From: Wyeomyia smithii
Taxonomy: Eukaryota > Arthropoda > Insecta > Diptera > Culicidae
Direction: 5' to 3'
Length of the DNA: 64,000 nt
Assembly: GCF_029784165.1 (NCBI RefSeq)
Contig: NC_073696.1
Location: 171,420,912 to 171,484,911, forward strand
The translations under genes and the position numbers were made by a program. Positions within the stretch are counted from its first letter, which is position 1. Every line of letters begins with the position of its first letter. Below, piece by piece: positions 49,088 to 59,436 of the stretch. The notes below the pieces were generated by a model. The model was not told the DNA's origin. It saw only the letters and a list, made by a program, of their open reading frames with translations, and did no database searches.

Positions 49088-49430
49088 TTCAATACAATGT
49101 GCCTATGTTATCATACGATAGTTTGCGCCAAATGCCGCGTCTAAGATATCTCTTTTTCAATGAAACGTCGGCCTTTTGCTTAGATTACTGATGATTATTA
49201 AAAGGTTCTTCTTCTTCTTTCTTCTTCTTTCTTCCGAACTGTCCGTCAGGGACGGTTCTTTTGTAAGGGCTGAGTGGCTACGACTATAAGGCCCTGTGGT
49301 AAAAATATTATAAGGTTAGACTACAAACATTTTAACAAATAAACGTTCAGTTGTTATTAAAAATGTTTTGAAAAACAAAATTTTTAAAACTTCTGCTTCT
49401 ATGATCCTGAGTCGAATAATTCAATGTGTA

Positions 49431-49868
49431 AAGGTGCCGCCATACGGACGCTAATTCCCTTAGTTTCTAAAGCCTGTATTACACTATTTGACCAAGCGTC
49501 AAATATTTGGCACTTTTTGACAGATAAAAATTTGGTCAAAGATAATTGTTTGTCATTCTCCAATTTTAATATGGGGCGAACAACAACCATGATGTCGAAT
49601 AAATTTGACCATTATGTCAGAAGGTCAAATATTTGACCATTAGACAAAGAGTGTACTACAGGCTTAAGTCTTAGTTGATTGTAAAAAGCATTTTTTCATC
49701 ACTGAATAGTAGGCTATGAACTATTCGGGCATGACGGAGTAGTTCAGGGTCTCTATGTCAAAAGCTATGACAGTACAATCCCGCGTTATGATGAAAAAAA
49801 AAAAATGCTTTTTACAATCAACTATGACTTAGGAACTAAGGGAATTAGCGCCCGTGTGGCGGCACCTT
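49431..49868. mobile_element. long-TIR MITE with another MITE in its left arm
   Basis: Arms of about 90 bp beginning AAGGTGCCGCCATACGGACG (left) and (inverted right) AAGGTGCCGCCACACGGGCG run through gctaattcccttagt and ttgattgtaaaaagcattt. The left arm is interrupted at 49470 by the 194-bp element described separately. The right arm is uninterrupted and gives the pre-insertion sequence. The outer target duplication is not clear. Confidence 0.65.
49471..49664. mobile_element. AGCCTG-ended MITE, PIF/Harbinger-like
   Basis: It begins AGCCTGTATTACACTATTTG and ends with inverted AGCCTGTAGTACACTCTTTG. It is flanked by TAA at 49468-49470 and 49665-49667. The uninterrupted right arm of the host MITE has a single TAA at the matching place, so the duplication is confirmed internally. 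A half copy is at 13180-13255. Confidence 0.8.
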
Positions 49869-50115
49869 AAGTGAATAAAAATATAAGCTATTATATAACA
49901 AAGTCTGATATGCATGTTAAAAACAGTTTGATGAAAGTAAAGGAATGCAAAACAAGTTTTGTTGTAAAATTCCACTAGACATCTTAATCACGATTTTTTT
50001 TGTCAAAGGGTACTCCGGCACCGGTTTCTACGTCAGGTTGTCTACAGTATTCTACAGTTAATGGAAACATACAATATATATACACTAAAGTCGCTTTTTA
50101 AGCGGGGGATACGTG

Positions 50116-50215
50116 CCGCGTAAAAAACCGCGTGAATTCCGGAATCCGCGTAAAAAAACGCGTAAATTCCGGAATCCGCGTAAAAAAAAGCCGCGTAAAA
50201 AAACCGCGTAAAAAG
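50116..50215 (+). repeat. tandem ccgcgtaaaaaa repeats
   Basis: Six or so units of ccgcgtaaaaaa with variable A-runs occur, two of them separated by aattccggaat. The minus-strand ORFs here (FYADSGI, FLRGFRN repeats) are translations of the repeat and not genes. Confidence 0.8.
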
Positions 50216-50639
50216 CTGGGGTGGCATTGCGCATTTCGTTTCGAGTAACTCGAACAAAACTAAATGATAGCTGGTGAGCGTTATGCTTCGTTTTTCTTCT
50301 TTTTTCGACTTTGTGGGTTAGATGAGCCGAAGGACAAATGACAATGACAGCTCCTTTTGAGCTTAAAGCAAAATTGGCAGCAATGCCACCCCTGCTTCGA
50401 TCATGTCTATTATTTATATTACCGGAACTTGTTCCGGTCATATCTCCAGAACAGGGTTGCCACATTTATATCTGTATTTTTATTTGAAAGCATATCTGTA
50501 TCTCAGGCCAAAAAATCTGTATTAAAAATCTGTATCGAGCAAACTCAAAATGTTGGATGGAAAAATTTTTACTTGCAGAACATATTCAAACAAATTCATT
50601 CTTCTTTACGTAATGTTTATACAGGTTTTTGTTAAATTT

Positions 50640-50870
50640 ATTTTTTAAAGTTCTCGTTAATTTAATATTAGTATCTTCTCCTTGATCGGCAACGTAGCTT
50701 TCAGCTTTTAAAATTGAGATCATTAGCTTACGAATTTGGGGAATTGTCGCATCAAATCGTTTAAATTTTCCAACTTCACGAACGATTTAAGATTACTTGA
50801 AGCTGCCAATTTTACAACAGGATCGGTGAAATCGCACCTCTTTGCAATTTGTTTTACGAACATTTAATTG
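50640..50870 (-). pseudogene. possible hAT transposase C-terminal remnant
   Basis: The minus strand reads FVKQIAKRCDFTDPVVKLAA, then SSNLKSFVKLENLNDLMRQF and PKF, before stops. The RCDF-TDPVVK and LMRQFPKF pattern resembles the region before the dimerisation motif in some hAT (ZBED-like) transposases. That fits the hAT ends of the surrounding element. It is short and decayed, so the assignment is tentative. Confidence 0.35.
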
Positions 50871-51193
50871 GGTTGTTTAGCTATAACAGTTTTTTATGTC
50901 ATCTGGAAGAGCTGCATTTTCTAAGCAAAACATTTTCAAAAATTTTCTATCGTTGTTCTTCGATTTTTAAATCACGAATTAAAACTGCTCGAAATCTACT
51001 CCTAATCGCTACAATGACAGTTGGTATATGAGCAAACTGTCATTGTAGCGATTTAGGGTGATTTTTCAATCTTCATTTAAAAATCGAAGGACAATGATAA
51101 TTTTTTTTAAATCTCGTTTTGCTCAGAAAATTACACTCTTTTAACTGATATATAAAAATCAGAAATCCGTGAATAGCTAAACAACCCAATTGA
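50864..51193. repeat. long imperfect inverted repeat (about 160-bp arms)
   Basis: Both ends read aattgggttgtttagctat (right end inverted). The arms stay similar through a ttcgatttttaaat block to the centre, where cgctacaatgacagtt is repeated inverted around about 8 nt (51023-51030). Confidence 0.75.
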
Positions 51194-51396
51194 AATCCTG
51201 ACAAATATGTCGATTTTCGCGCTTCGTTCAAGCCACATTCCACTTCTACTTCATCGATACTTACATAATTCTGATGTTTTTGCCTTTCTCCTAGAAAGGT
51301 ATAGCAATCACTTGCAAAACCGAAAGTATAAAAGTGCTCCAAAGGGCCGAATGGCATATATCACTCAACTCAGCTCGACGAGCTGAGCATTTTCTG

Positions 51397-51415
51397 TATG
51401 TGTGTGTGTATGTGT

Positions 51416-51482
<67 letters not shown>
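51397..51482 (+). repeat. (TG)n microsatellite
   Basis: About 86 bp of TG with a few TATG and TCTG interruptions near the left end. Confidence 0.95.
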
Positions 51483-51487
<5 letters not shown>

Positions 51488-53047
51488 AGATTTTTATTCT
51501 CACTCACTTTTCTCAGAGATGGCTGGACCGATTTTCATGAAATTAATCGCAAATGTAAAAATCATGAAACATCATTATCTCGATAACTACACAACCGATT
51601 TGAACAAAATTGGTTTCAAATGAACGGGCTACCTGAAAAACCCTTAACTTTTGAGTTTTATAAAGATTGAATTGTGGTTCAAAAGTTATGAAAAGAAACG
51701 TGTTCTGAAGACTGTTTAATCTCACTCATGTTTCTCAGAGACGGCTGGACCGATTTGCATAAAATCAATGTCAAATGGAAGGTCTAGTTGCCCCATGAGA
51801 CCCTATTGATTTGTTTTACAATCGGACTATTACTTTGCCTTTTATGTTTAAAAATGTGAAATCCAGCTATGCAAAGGAACATATTCCGAAGACTACTTGA
51901 ACTCACTCACTTTTCTCAAAGATGGCTGACCCGATTTCTACAAAATTAGTGTCAATTAATAAGTCTAGCTGCCTCATAACACCCTATTGAATTTTACTGT
52001 AATCGGACTGCAACTTCGTCTGTAATGTACCGAAATGTGAAAATCACGAAACTTCATTATCTCAGAAACTACACAACCGATTTGATCAATATTATTATTA
52101 GATGAGCGGGCTAGTTAGGGGTTAACAGATGAATTATTGGTGAACACGTGGTTTCGACAATTGACTGCCCTATACGTTCCCTTTTCACTAGATTATAATC
52201 GAACTTGAGCAACCGTTATGTATTAAATTGTTAATAAAACAACGAAAGTCTATTATCTCAAAGATTACATGACTTATTTGAACATATGACACTAGTATAC
52301 GAACGAGTCATCTCTCAAACATACAAATAACAACCTTCATAACAAATTAATTTGTGGTTCAAAAGTTATGGAAAGAAAAGAAATTCAAAGACTATTTAAA
52401 ACTATACCTGCTTTGATCAATATATGTGGCCTCAACATAATTTAAATGTGGTGTCGTACTATTTGAACGTTCGAAATTCATTGATTCCTTGCGATGTGTT
52501 TAAAGTCTGCAAATTCACAAGGAATCGGCCATAGGATAAGATCAAAGTCAAATAACAAATCGTTTGAAATGATTGGTTTAATCGAAATGACAACATCCTC
52601 GACTTTTGGCTTCTGTACATCGCCTTAATTCTGAATATATTCATATTGGGTGGTATTCGGTAGTTTTCAGCAGATTTTCTGGCATCAATCTGACACCGGA
52701 AATACCCATTTTGGGTGGTATTTGGTCATTAGCCGCTGTTCTTCCGAACCCGGAAGTTGCCATTTTGGTTTTCATAATGGCATTTAGAGGCAATTTCTGG
52801 ATTTTGAACGTCATACTGGCTAAAGAAACACTCAAATTGGGTGGTATTTGGTCATTTTCAGCGGTTTTTCAGAAACCGGAAGTCGCCAACTTAGAATTCA
52901 AATTGGTATCTGTGGTTGATTTTAGCTCCTGTGTATCATTCTAAATCCGGATATTATTATATTGGGTGGAAATCGGCCATTTTTGGCTTTTTCCAGCAAC
53001 CGGAAGTTGCCATCTTATGATCCAAAATGTTGCCTGAGGTCGATTAT

Positions 53048-54170
53048 GGAACATATTTGTTACCACTAAAAACATTCACCTGCCAAATATAATTCCATTT
53101 AGTTGATTAGTTCGCGAGATGTACAGAAATTTGTGCAGAAACATGTGCCTCCAGAAGAGCGAGGGGCGTCGAACCATTATGGACATATTTGTTACTTCTA
53201 AAAACATTCACATAACAAATTTGGTTGTATTTTCTTGATTGGTTCTTGAGCTGTGCGAAATTTGTGTTTCATTTGTATGGGACCCCAACCTTATAGAAGA
53301 AAAAGGGGTGTGGAACATATTTGTTGCCACTAAAAACATTCACCTGCCAAATATAATTCCATTTAGTTGATTAGTTCGCGAGATGTACAGAAATTTGTGC
53401 AGAAACATGTGCTTCAAGAAGAGCGAGGGGCGTCGAACCATTATGGACATATTTGTTACTTCTAAAAACATTCACAAACAAATTTGGTTGTATTTTCTTG
53501 ATTGGTTCTTGAGCTGTGCGAAAATTGTGTTTCATTTGTATGGGACCCCAACCTTATAGAAGAAAAAGGGGTGTCAAATCATTATGCACATATTTGTTAC
53601 CTCCAAAAACATTCACCTGCCAAATTTGGTTCCATTTAGTTGGTTAGCTCTTGAGATGTGCAGAGATTTGTATTTCATTTGTATGAAACCCTTCCCTTCC
53701 AGAAAAAGGGGGGGTGTCGAACCATTGTGGACATATTTGTTACCCCTTATAACATTCACATGCTAAATTTGGTTCCATTCACTCGGTTAGTTCTCGAGAT
53801 GTGCAGAAATTTGTGTTATATTTGTATGGCACCCCTCCCTTCCAAAAAAAGGAAGGGTGTCAAAACATTATGGACATATTTTTCACCACTTAAAACATTC
53901 ACCTGCCAAATTTTGTTCCATTTAGTTGATTAGGTCTCGAGATGTGCAGAAATTTGTGTTTCATTTGTATGGAACCCCTCCCTTCCAGAAAAGGGAGGGG
54001 CGTGCAACTATTATGGACATATTTATTTCCCCTCAAAACATCCACATGCCAAATTCGGTTTCATTTGCTTGGTTTGTTCTTGAGTTGTGCAGAAATTTAT
54101 GTTTCATTTGTATGGGACCCCTCCCTTCCAGAAGAGGGAGGGGTCTCAAACTATCATAGGAACATTTATC
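53048..54170 (+). repeat. tandem array of about 130-bp units with a 264-bp dimer duplication
   Basis: About eight units each contain tatggacatatttgtta, acattcacctgccaaat, a gagatgtgcagaaattt block and a cccctcccttccagaa palindromic stretch. A two-unit block starting at 53048 is repeated almost exactly at 53312, giving a 264-bp higher-order period. Confidence 0.75.
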
Positions 54171-54639
54171 GGCACCAAAAACCCCTACATACAAATTTTC
54201 ACGTCGATTGGTTCGTTAGTTTTCGAGCCTATATGGACCAGACAGAAAGACAGACAGACCGGACTAAATTTTTATATGTATAATATTATAATATTTTAGA
54301 ACCTAAAGAGTGAATATACATTTATTGGATTGAAGCGTTCATGTAAATCTATTTTTACAAATTAAAGTTTGAATGAGAAAGGCTGGGTCTGACCGCTAGG
54401 TGGATTAATTTAGGTTATTTTAAAAACTTTGAAAATCGCATAATCGAATTCTACCTTTGAAATTGATTTCAATTCGTCGGTATAACAAAAAAAATCACGG
54501 GAGGGTTGTGTGCAAAGCCACGACCGCAAGGATGAAGTAGAATACTTTTACAAGAAAGATAACTCGGCTGCTTGCGTTTCAGTCGTTTTTTCATTTGTTG
54601 TTCAATATCGAGTAAGATACCGATCACATCTTGGCGTTA

Positions 54640-55300
54640 TCACTGACAGTGCGAATAAAGTATTCCTTGTGATAAAATAAACAGTGAATAAACACTCAAA
54701 ACTAGACGGCTCATGTGTTGTCAAAATGAGTCAACTATTCATTGAATGTATTAACGCCCGCTTTCGCGCAGAGACTGCCTCAATGCATCAGCTGTTATCG
54801 ATGCTGATACCCGCTGCAACTGCTACGCTATCCGTAGCCATGCCAATGTTTTGGCCGCTATACGCTGGTATTGGTATCCGCTGTCCCTACATCAGCTGGC
54901 CCAGCTGCTATCGATATTGAGATCCGCTGCAACTAGTGCGCTATCCATTACTATGCCGCAGCTGTGGCCGCTATCCGATATCGCTGGTATCCACTGCACT
55001 GCTACTGCTGCTGCTAAGGGAGAACTGCTGTTGTCGCTGTCTAGAACTATTAGAAGCGGCTTCGACCTAAACAGGCACTTATATAGGGATGAAAAACCCT
55101 TCGATAGTTATCGATAGTAGTAGTAAATGATCGATAACTATCGATATCCATCTCGATCGATATTACCCATCCTTTCTCTTATACAGACAAACAGCACATT
55201 CAATTTGCAAGGTCTATGTTTCTGTCGACTGTGCTTGGGAAGCAATCATATTAACGCCAGTCAGATCAATCGAATTTTGCGCTTTAACACGGATTGGCCA
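54640..55300. repeat. unit A of a diverged tandem duplication
   Basis: It shares with unit B the blocks attccttg-aaaataaacagtg, a (gctatc/gctgc)-rich middle, gctgctgctaaggga, cttatatagg and aaggtctatg-ttctgtcga. Reading the minus strand, cctatataag looks like a TATA box. The middle has short ORFs with no recognised domain, so its nature is unknown. Confidence 0.5.
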
Positions 55301-55888
55301 TTCTCGATAATATAGTAAGTTGCTTTTCATGATTTGGACTTAATAATTTTTGATTTTTGATTATGCGAAAACTTAATTTTTATGCTGATAACGGAAGCTT
55401 TTCGGATGTTGTGCTCATGACTAAAGGAGACACGGAGATGAAGCCAAATATATATCTGTTCCAAATTTCTTGAAAGTGTAAATTGATTTAAGAGCAAATA
55501 TTGACTCAATTTGTGCGAATAGAGTATTCCTTGGGGTAAAATAAACAGTGAAAAGCTTGACACTTAAAACTAGACGACTCATGTATTTTGAAAGCCAGTT
55601 TTCCAGAACGTTCTTTTCATTGGATGCATTTACTAGTGTGCCCGCTATCGCTCAGAGACAGCATTTCATTAAAATGCCCCACTGCATCAACTGGCCCTGC
55701 TAATATTGATGTTGAGACCAACTGCAACCGCTGCGCTATCCCCGTTGCCACATCAGCGGACGCTTCCGTTGCCATTGGTATCCGCTGCCCTGCATCAGCT
55801 GGCCCTGCCATCAATGCTGAGACGCGCTGCGCTATTCGTTGCCTTACCACGGCTGTGACTGCTATCCACCGCTATCGATGCTGGTACT

Positions 55889-56121
55889 TGTGTGATCGCC
55901 ATTTTGGCGTCGATCACTCATCGTGCAGCAGATGCACACTGGACTTACCTGTACGGGAGCTAACTGCGTAATGAAAGCAGACGGTATCACCGAATAACCC
56001 GACAGTCATTCGAGCTTAATAAATACGAACCAGAGCGAGAGGGAGCCGAAGTGTCATCGATGCTGAGGACCTGCGTGTACTGTTTCGCTGTCTTCTATTA
56101 TAGACTGGCGTATACCACACA
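55889..56121 (-). repeat. 3' LTR
   Basis: 233 bp with TGTGTGG start and GATCACACA end on the minus strand. It matches 61643-61875 at every base I compared. Confidence 0.95.
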
Positions 56122-56137
56122 TCTCTCCTCTTCTCTC
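56122..56137 (-). other. polypurine tract
   Basis: The minus strand reads GAGAGAAGAGGAGAGA, 16 purines ending exactly at the 3' LTR, the expected plus-strand primer site. Confidence 0.85.
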
Positions 56138-56214
56138 AACAAAAAAGAAAAAAAAACTTCAACTTACTCAAAAAAACATACCTTTTTAATATATTTATTT
56201 TGCATATTCCGTAA

Positions 56215-57795
56215 TCATTTAGATTTATCCCCACCTAACGTTTGAACATAGTCTGACAAATATTTTGGGACCTTCGGCACTCTCTTAGACCTGTTAGATG
56301 AGTTATCTTCTATCGGCATGTCGACTTTTGAACCAGAGTTATCCCTCCATTGACCAACTTTCCTCGTTTGAGATACATGTCGTTTTGTTATATGCCCTTC
56401 TTCATCAGTCAGCAATAAATTGCCGTTATCTTCTTTCAAAACCGTGAACTTTTTGGTGCCGAACCTTGATTCACCCTTTCCTTTAGACTGGTAACGCTCA
56501 ACAATCACAGTGTCTCCTGGTCCTATTGCACTTGGTTTCGCTCCTCGTCGTCTATCTTCCCTAACCTTTCCCTCAAGCTTACCCTCACGATCTCTAGTAT
56601 CTATAAGCTGTTCATCAATAACCGACTTTCTATACTTCAGTAACGGTAAACCACGTCTAACTTTTCGACCCTTCATAATCTCTTCTGGCGGCAATTTAAT
56701 AACTGAATGAAAACCAGGGTTGTATGCATGAACGGCATCCCGTAGCTCTTTTAAATAACTAGTCTCCGACGATGTTGCTGCACACATGGCCTTATTGACA
56801 ACCTTCATGAAGTTTTCCGCCAAGCCATTCTGTTGAGGGAAGAAAGGTGTCGAAAAAACTGTTTTAATTCCGCGTTCGGCACAGTACTGTTTATATTCGC
56901 TGCCGCTGAAAGGAGGCCCATTGTCTGTCTTAATACATCTGGGAAAACCTTCATATCCAAATACGGTGTCTAAAATCTTTTTCGTATGTTCAAATGCAGT
57001 GGATCTTACAGGGTGAGCGAAAGCATATCTAGATCTTAAATCAATTAAAACTAGAATGGATATCCCGCCAAACTTCGCATAAGGTCCATTGAAGTCAATA
57101 GCAATAGTCTCCCAAACGGCTTTAGGAGCAAACGTACGTCTCATAGGAGTATGGCGTTCCGGTTTATCATTAATTTCACAGACAACACATGATTTCACCC
57201 ATCGCTCGGCATCTCTAGCCATCCCTGGCCACCACACACGTGTTCGCAAAATGCTTTTAAATTTTGCCGCTAAAGGATGACCTTTATGAGCGACCTCTAG
57301 AGTTTTTGATCTTAGTTGTTCAGGAATCACTGCACAACCACTTTTTACAACGATGCCATTCTCGATGGACAAATCATTAGAAATTGTTTTAAATCTGCGT
57401 AATTCATCCGGCCAATCTCCTGACTCTAACGAATCTATCAAGCGTTGGAATAAAATGTCCTTGGAAGTAGCCTGCCTAATCTCTTCATCGATTAGGAACT
57501 CTACGTTATTTGCCTGCAAGTGAGCTATTTCCCAAGGACTACTCTTTTCATTAAAGGCATTATCATTCCCGTCGTATAACCTGGAGGACGGATCAGCCAG
57601 GTTGTCTCTACCACGCACAAACTCAACGTCGTACCGGTAAGGACTGAGTCTTAGCACCCATCCATCAGCTCTAGTCAAGGCTCTTTTGGTAGATTCGCGC
57701 GACCTGTTCAGTAAAAAGGTAATGCCCTTAGCATCAGTTCGTAGAGTAAACTGTCCTCCCAACAGGTAGTATCCGAAATGCTCGACTGCCCACAC
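56215..57795 (-). CDS. gypsy Pol, second part: RNase H end and integrase
   Basis: The 526-codon frame opens inside the RNase H domain (WAVEHFGYYLLGG, then FTLRTDAKGI with a catalytic Asp). It continues into the HHCC zinc-binding region of integrase (AHKGHPLAAKFK ... CVVC, about residues 165-205). The DDE core is IAIDFNGP (first Asp), KTDNGPPFSG (second Asp) and QQNGLAENFMK (Glu). A GPY/F-like stretch (GPGDTVIVERYQSKGK) and a basic tail follow. It stops 93 bp before the 3' LTR and has no chromodomain. It lies one frame away from the first pol part; the shift falls in a run of seven A residues near 57829-57835, in mid-RNase H, so the break is unlikely to be a normal signal. Confidence 0.9.
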   Translation of the reverse strand: MWAVEHFGYYLLGGQFTLRTDAKGITFLLNRSRESTKRALTRADGWVLRLSPYRYDVEFVRGRDNLADPSSRLYDGNDNAFNEKSSPWEIAHLQANNVEFLIDEEIRQATSKDILFQRLIDSLESGDWPDELRRFKTISNDLSIENGIVVKSGCAVIPEQLRSKTLEVAHKGHPLAAKFKSILRTRVWWPGMARDAERWVKSCVVCEINDKPERHTPMRRTFAPKAVWETIAIDFNGPYAKFGGISILVLIDLRSRYAFAHPVRSTAFEHTKKILDTVFGYEGFPRCIKTDNGPPFSGSEYKQYCAERGIKTVFSTPFFPQQNGLAENFMKVVNKAMCAATSSETSYLKELRDAVHAYNPGFHSVIKLPPEEIMKGRKVRRGLPLLKYRKSVIDEQLIDTRDREGKLEGKVREDRRRGAKPSAIGPGDTVIVERYQSKGKGESRFGTKKFTVLKEDNGNLLLTDEEGHITKRHVSQTRKVGQWRDNSGSKVDMPIEDNSSNRSKRVPKVPKYLSDYVQTLGGDKSK

Positions 57796-57800
57796 AGCAC

Positions 57801-59300
57801 TTAGAGCTTCACGTTGATTCTGAGGGTATTTTTTTCGGTAGGAGTTAACGCTTTAGATGCGAAACTGATTATTCGAGAGACACCTCTCGTATCTTCCTGG
57901 ACAAGCACGGCGCCCAAAGCCACAGGTGATGCGTCCGTGTATAAATATGTTCTGTCGTTCCTCGAAAAATAACCAAGTGTTACCGTGCAACGTATAATGC
58001 GATCTTTAAGGAGTTCGAAAGCTTCATTTTGTTCTTTTCCCCAACTCCAAGTTTTTGACGAAACAACAGACCACAAAGGTGATGATATATCGGCAAATTT
58101 GGCTATATGCGGACTCACAAAAGTCGCCAAACCCAGAAAACTTCTTAGTTCTGATATTGATGTAGGATGATGGAATTTTCTGATATCCTCTATTTTGGTT
58201 TCCTCGATATTTATTCCCTTTTCATCCAACTCGTGACCTATAAATGTGATATGAGTTTTGTCGAACTCGCATTTATCAAGGTTGAGGGTAAGATTGTTCG
58301 CTTTCAATATTTGCAACACTTTAGCTACTATCGAATGCAGCTTTTCTAGTGTTTCAGCAAACACAAGTATATCATCGATATACACTATCTTGTTTTCTAT
58401 GCCTTCCAGAATTCTAGAAATTTCCCTCTGGAAGATTTCTGGAGCGCAGTTCACACCAAACATAAGCCGAGTGAATCGATACATCCCATTTTCGGCCAGG
58501 AAGGTCGTCAAATCCCTTGATTCACTGCTCAGTTCTAAATGATAGTAAGCGCTGGACAAATCGAATTTCGAGACATATCTCGCACCATGCAGCTTCACTT
58601 TCATTTCCTCAAGGACAGGCAAACGAAAATATTGACGTTTTATAGCCTTGTTAGGCGCCCGCATATTCACAACGAGGCGAAAGTCGTTCCTACCTTTCGG
58701 AACAGCAGACATGCCACTGATCCACTCCGGTGCAGTAATGACTTTTTCGATGATTCCGCGATTTTCCATTTCTTTCAGACGATCTCTTGCTGCTTCGCGG
58801 TAAGCCGCCGGAACATTATAGTAGGCATTCTTTTCGGGGGGTACCGTTTTATCTATGCTAAACTTAATTTTCACACCAGGCATCTTCGGAAATATTTGCA
58901 TATGCTTTAATTTCTCACAGGTATTCACTTCAAAGCCTATTTTCAAAAGCTCCATATCACTAGCAGTGCTTCTACCAAGTAAAGATCGACGACCCTCCTT
59001 GACGACCAAAAAATCGGCCGTAACGATCGGTTTTTCGAGCCCTATAGCTTGTATTTTGGCTCTGAAAGCACGTTCAATAAACATTGGGGTATCGGCCCCA
59101 TACCCATGTAGTTCTTTTCCAGGAATGTCGATACTCTCAACATCAGCTATACACGACCGACATTGATCTTCAAGCGTGCTCCAGTCATCTCCACCAATTA
59201 CATTAACATCAGCCCCAGAATCAACCAAAAACTCTATGGCGCTTGATGAACCTACGCGGCAACTAATCAAAACATCTCTAAGAGACAATGCGTTGATTTT
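57801..59300 (-). CDS. gypsy Pol, first part: protease, reverse transcriptase, RNase H start
   Basis: Coding probably begins at 59300, directly after a splice-acceptor-like CAG. The nominal ATG at 59378 would add a hydrophobic peptide with no counterpart in protease. The aspartic protease has FLVDSGADVNVIGG (DSG near residue 54 of the ATG-started frame). RT follows (about residues 205-385): LVVNMRAPNKAI, FDLSSAYYHLEL, FGVNCAPEIF, and the catalytic YIDD at 333-336. The connection and RNase H begin with YLYTDASPVALGAVL. The frame ends when the reading shifts near 57829. Domain order and the YIDD box place it in Ty3/gypsy. Confidence 0.9.
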   Translation of the reverse strand, partial: KINALSLRDVLISCRVGSSSAIEFLVDSGADVNVIGGDDWSTLEDQCRSCIADVESIDIPGKELHGYGADTPMFIERAFRAKIQAIGLEKPIVTADFLVVKEGRRSLLGRSTASDMELLKIGFEVNTCEKLKHMQIFPKMPGVKIKFSIDKTVPPEKNAYYNVPAAYREAARDRLKEMENRGIIEKVITAPEWISGMSAVPKGRNDFRLVVNMRAPNKAIKRQYFRLPVLEEMKVKLHGARYVSKFDLSSAYYHLELSSESRDLTTFLAENGMYRFTRLMFGVNCAPEIFQREISRILEGIENKIVYIDDILVFAETLEKLHSIVAKVLQILKANNLTLNLDKCEFDKTHITFIGHELDEKGINIEETKIEDIRKFHHPTSISELRSFLGLATFVSPHIAKFADISSPLWSVVSSKTWSWGKEQNEAFELLKDRIIRCTVTLGYFSRNDRTYLYTDASPVALGAVLVQEDTRGVSRIISFASKALTPTEKNTLRINVKL

Positions 59301-59436
59301 CTGAAAAAAAAATATATGCAAAGATAGAGGGGTTGTCATAATAGCAATACGAAGAGATAAAAAAAAAGTATAAACCAATACGATTTATTACTAACATAAC
59401 TATTAAATCACAAAAAAAAATATTTTATATCTGTAC
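59301..59436 (-). other. intron-like gap between gag and pol
   Basis: On the minus strand the 136-nt segment starts GTACAG after a gag CAG codon. It contains T-runs and ends in a long pyrimidine tract plus CAG (TATTTTTTTTTCAG). Both borders fall between codons (phase 0), and the gag and pol frames on either side join only if the segment is removed. The gag stop TAA (59425-59427) lies inside it. Confidence 0.6.

Larger units (their letters stand above)
51290..54430 (+). repeat. minisatellite-rich interspersed repeat
   Basis: One dispersed repeat about 3.1 kb long. Its left end includes cctttctcctagaaaggtat and cagctcgacgagctgagc. Next come (TG)n (51397-51482), three units of about 200 bp with agatggctggaccgattt (51503, 51725, 51905), four gggtggtatttgg units (52648-52975), and tandem units of about 130 bp (53048-54170). 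It ends gctgggtctgaccgctaggtgg. The distal part is also present at 15590-16138. Short ORFs reflect repeat units. Confidence 0.7.

Noticed and set aside
51291..51623. ORFs rich in CVCV or HTHT
   Set aside because: They are translations of the (TG)n tract at 51397-51482.
56122..56215. env gene downstream of gypsy pol
   Set aside because: Only 93 bp separate the pol stop from the LTR.
59301..59378. Pol start at the ATG at 59378
   Set aside because: The first 26 codons are hydrophobic, lie in the intron-like segment, and have no protease similarity; coding more likely resumes at 59300.
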